Origin: Lachnospiraceae bacterium
Lineage (GTDB): Bacteria; Bacillota; Clostridia; Lachnospirales; Lachnospiraceae
DNA: 10,293 nucleotides
Assembly (NCBI GenBank): GCA_009774585.1
Contig: VSOA01000122.1
Coordinates: forward strand, 1-10,293
Direction of reading: 5' to 3'
The position numbers and the translations under genes were made by a program. Every line of letters begins with the position of its first letter. Position 1 is the first letter of the stretch. Below the pieces are notes generated by a model, which saw only the letters and a program-made list of their open reading frames with translations, was not told where the DNA came from and searched no databases. Below are positions 8,652 to 10,293 of the stretch, one piece after another.

Positions 8652-10210
8652 TTTAGTATTTCCTCCAGTACTTTTATCATTGCCATAGATGTACAATTGC
8701 TTTTTAATATATTATCAAGATAAGTTCTCGACAATGTAACTTTATCTTGAATTTCGTATATTTTCGTTCGCAATTTATGCGGTAATTGCACCTTTTTTGT
8801 CCCTTTATATTTTTTTAGCAAACGACATAATTCTTCATCGCCTATTCTTGTATCAGCTTGTTGTTTCTCTATTGATATAACAAGAAGATTAACGAGATAT
8901 TTATTCTGTAATACATATATTAAATCACCATCTTGTAAATCTACAAAAATATACTCTCCAATACCGCCATTCTTTTCTATTTGTCCACTTTTTCTAACCA
9001 AGATAAAGTCTGTTGAATGTCCAGCTTTAAACAATATCCTATTACACTTTCTATATAAATTTTCTTTTCGTATTAGACTATACTTATCGTCTATTAACTC
9101 ATAAATCTCAGTACCATTCGTTATAATGGCCCTCGATCTCTTTAAAAGTAATATTCCACTTGAAGCATACTTTCTGTCAATATTAACCAAAACCTCTTGA
9201 TCACATACTTTAACACATGTCAAATGATTAACTGAGTTTAATTCATCTGGAATTTTTCTTATTCCATGGTAAACATATATTCTCGGATTTTCGTTGCTCG
9301 ACACAACATATCCATACACACTTTGCTCTTTACTATTAACAATATATCCATCTTCTGTCTTCACAACAGGTGGCCATATTGGCACAAATTCAGGTTGCTT
9401 TTCGAGAAGATGAATCTTTAAATTCGATCTTAAATATGACGTAAGATTATCAAACTCTGTATCTGAAATATCTGATGAAAATATTCCGCAAAAGACATTT
9501 AAGGTAACGTCCTTTAATTTAAGACATCCACACCTTTTCATCTTGATTCCCGGAATAAAACTTGGAAGCTGTGGCTGGCGTCGTACCCAATAATACTGTT
9601 CTTCTGTAGTAATGGAATCTCCATGCCTAATCTTCTTTCCACCTTGTTCAGATACCGTAAAAATAGCTCCCTCATATGAAAAACCATCTGCATAATCAGA
9701 CCAATGCTGCGATACTGCATATGCTTTATTCATTGGTTCATAACAAAGATGATATTTATGTCCAGATAACGGAATATAATCCAAGGGTATTAATGCAGTC
9801 CTCTCACATGAGAATCTTTCGTTATTAATTCTGTATGTATTCTTCCCATCAATTTTCACTGACATTGATTCTTTAATTGCTTTTTCCATGAGTATAGGCG
9901 GTAACGCCTTAAATCCCATACATAAGTAAAAATCCTCTGATGAATTTTTCCGCATATAGATAGGTAATCCTATCCTTTCATACACTGAATCTGTTGGTCT
10001 GCCGTCAACACGTCTATCACACTCTGCAGATACTTCACTCTTTTTAAAATGCGCAAAATGATTACTGTACCTGCTTCCTGTTAAATGAACAGCTTCTCCA
10101 CATTCAGGGCAAATAAATTTATCTTTACTATAATATCGAGAGCGGTCATACTCATCTGCGTTCGCCTCTTTTTGTTTTCCTCTTTCATAAAAATCTAAAG
10201 CAGTTTTCAT
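8648..10210 (-). CDS. Protein with CoiA-like N-terminal zinc site (DruB position)
   Basis: A 520-residue soluble protein. The N-terminus has FICPECGEAVHLTG (32-45), then RYSNHFAH (47-54) and ECDRR (63-67). The possible zinc ligands are C34, C37, H51 and H54, with C64 nearby. This CPxCG...HFAH pattern resembles the N-terminal zinc module of CoiA-family competence proteins, but I see no PD-(D/E)xK nuclease motif after it. Residues about 90-440 look beta-rich, with more cysteines (RCGCLK near 225). The last 60 residues are helical and basic (LKKYKGTKKVQLPHKLR, 465-481), suggesting nucleic-acid contact. The ATG at 10210 has AAGAGGA 6 bases upstream and lies 29 bases after the preceding stop. Its own TGA overlaps the next ATG. 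By order and size it is a candidate DruB. A role in DNA recognition is inference from the zinc site and basic tail. Confidence 0.77.
   Translation of the reverse strand: MKTALDFYERGKQKEANADEYDRSRYYSKDKFICPECGEAVHLTGSRYSNHFAHFKKSEVSAECDRRVDGRPTDSVYERIGLPIYMRKNSSEDFYLCMGFKALPPILMEKAIKESMSVKIDGKNTYRINNERFSCERTALIPLDYIPLSGHKYHLCYEPMNKAYAVSQHWSDYADGFSYEGAIFTVSEQGGKKIRHGDSITTEEQYYWVRRQPQLPSFIPGIKMKRCGCLKLKDVTLNVFCGIFSSDISDTEFDNLTSYLRSNLKIHLLEKQPEFVPIWPPVVKTEDGYIVNSKEQSVYGYVVSSNENPRIYVYHGIRKIPDELNSVNHLTCVKVCDQEVLVNIDRKYASSGILLLKRSRAIITNGTEIYELIDDKYSLIRKENLYRKCNRILFKAGHSTDFILVRKSGQIEKNGGIGEYIFVDLQDGDLIYVLQNKYLVNLLVISIEKQQADTRIGDEELCRLLKKYKGTKKVQLPHKLRTKIYEIQDKVTLSRTYLDNILKSNCTSMAMIKVLEEILK
8661..8666 (-). 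promoter_or_regulatory. Shine-Dalgarno deciding the coiled-coil gene start
   Basis: GGAGGA on the minus strand, 9 bases before ATG 8651 and inside the last codons of the 520-residue gene. It supports the ATGA-coupled start over the longer frame opening at 8696. Confidence 0.8.
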
Positions 10211-10216
10211 GCGGTT

Positions 10217-10223
10217 TCCTCTT
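10217..10223 (-). promoter_or_regulatory. Shine-Dalgarno of the zinc-site protein gene
   Basis: AAGAGGA on the minus strand, 6 bases before ATG 10210, in the 29-base gap after the upstream stop. The gap is too short and shows no good -35/-10 pair, so the gene is probably read from a promoter further upstream. Confidence 0.7.
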
Positions 10224-10239
10224 GATATCGTATATCTTC

Positions 10240-10293
10240 TTAATCCCCCGAGTTAAATTCAACCAGTTTTTCCCAATCAATAGCTCCATCTTC
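10240..10293 (-). CDS. Last 17 codons of an upstream operon gene (DruA candidate by position)
   Basis: On the minus strand the sequence from the right edge reads EDGAIDWEKLVEFNSGD and then TAA at 10242-10240. The stop lies 29 bases before the ATG of the zinc-site protein on the same strand, so it fits an upstream member of the same operon. An alternative frame starting ATG GAG CTA is also open, but it would overlap the next gene well past its start, so I prefer this one. The tail is acidic and too short to identify. If the operon is Druantia type I this would be DruA (DUF4338); in a type II-like layout another protein would sit here. Confidence 0.55.
   Translation of the reverse strand, partial: EDGAIDWEKLVEFNSGD

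Noticed and set aside
8652..8696. Upstream ATG at 8696 as start of the coiled-coil protein
   Set aside because: It would overlap the upstream gene by 49 bases. The ATG at 8651 has a GGAGGA at ideal spacing and an ATGA coupling junction.

Overview
The window looks like part of an antiviral defence island in a low-GC Firmicute, probably a Clostridia/Lachnospiraceae-type genome. The evidence is AT-rich coding sequence (about one third GC in the lines I counted), purine-rich Shine-Dalgarno sites of the GGAGG type at suitable spacing, and tightly packed co-directional genes. The species cannot be named from this sequence.

Layout. Bases 1-195 hold the 3' end of an unrelated + strand gene with about 50% GC. 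Bases 196-373 are non-coding and contain a long hairpin (253-305) that can act as a terminator between convergent genes. From 374 to the right edge, everything is one minus-strand operon. In transcription order it contains: the last 17 codons of an upstream gene (10293-10240); a 520-residue protein with an N-terminal CoiA-like zinc site (10210-8648); a 660-residue coiled-coil protein (8651-6669); a 340-residue protein of unknown fold (6658-5636); and a 1753-residue DEAH-box superfamily 2 helicase with a C-terminal DUF1998/MZB cysteine cluster (5635-374). Intergenic distances are 29 nt, a 4-nt ATGA overlap, 10 nt and 0 nt, which implies one transcript and translational coupling.

Interpretation. 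The giant helicase with DUF1998 is the hallmark of Druantia DruE. Three accessory proteins directly upstream, plus a further gene entering from the edge, match the five-gene layout of Druantia type I (druA-druB-druC-druD-druE). The helicase call rests on motifs read directly. Assigning the other three as DruB, DruC and DruD rests on gene order and approximate size only. The edge gene would be DruA (DUF4338) if this is type I, but only its last 17 residues are visible. A diverged or new Druantia subtype is therefore possible.

How the genes may work together. The helicase would be the motor acting on invading DNA. The zinc-site protein, the coiled-coil protein and the 340-residue protein would be recognition, scaffold or adaptor parts. 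I see no recognisable nuclease or methyltransferase in the complete genes, so how the system stops phage is open. The operon promoter lies outside the window.
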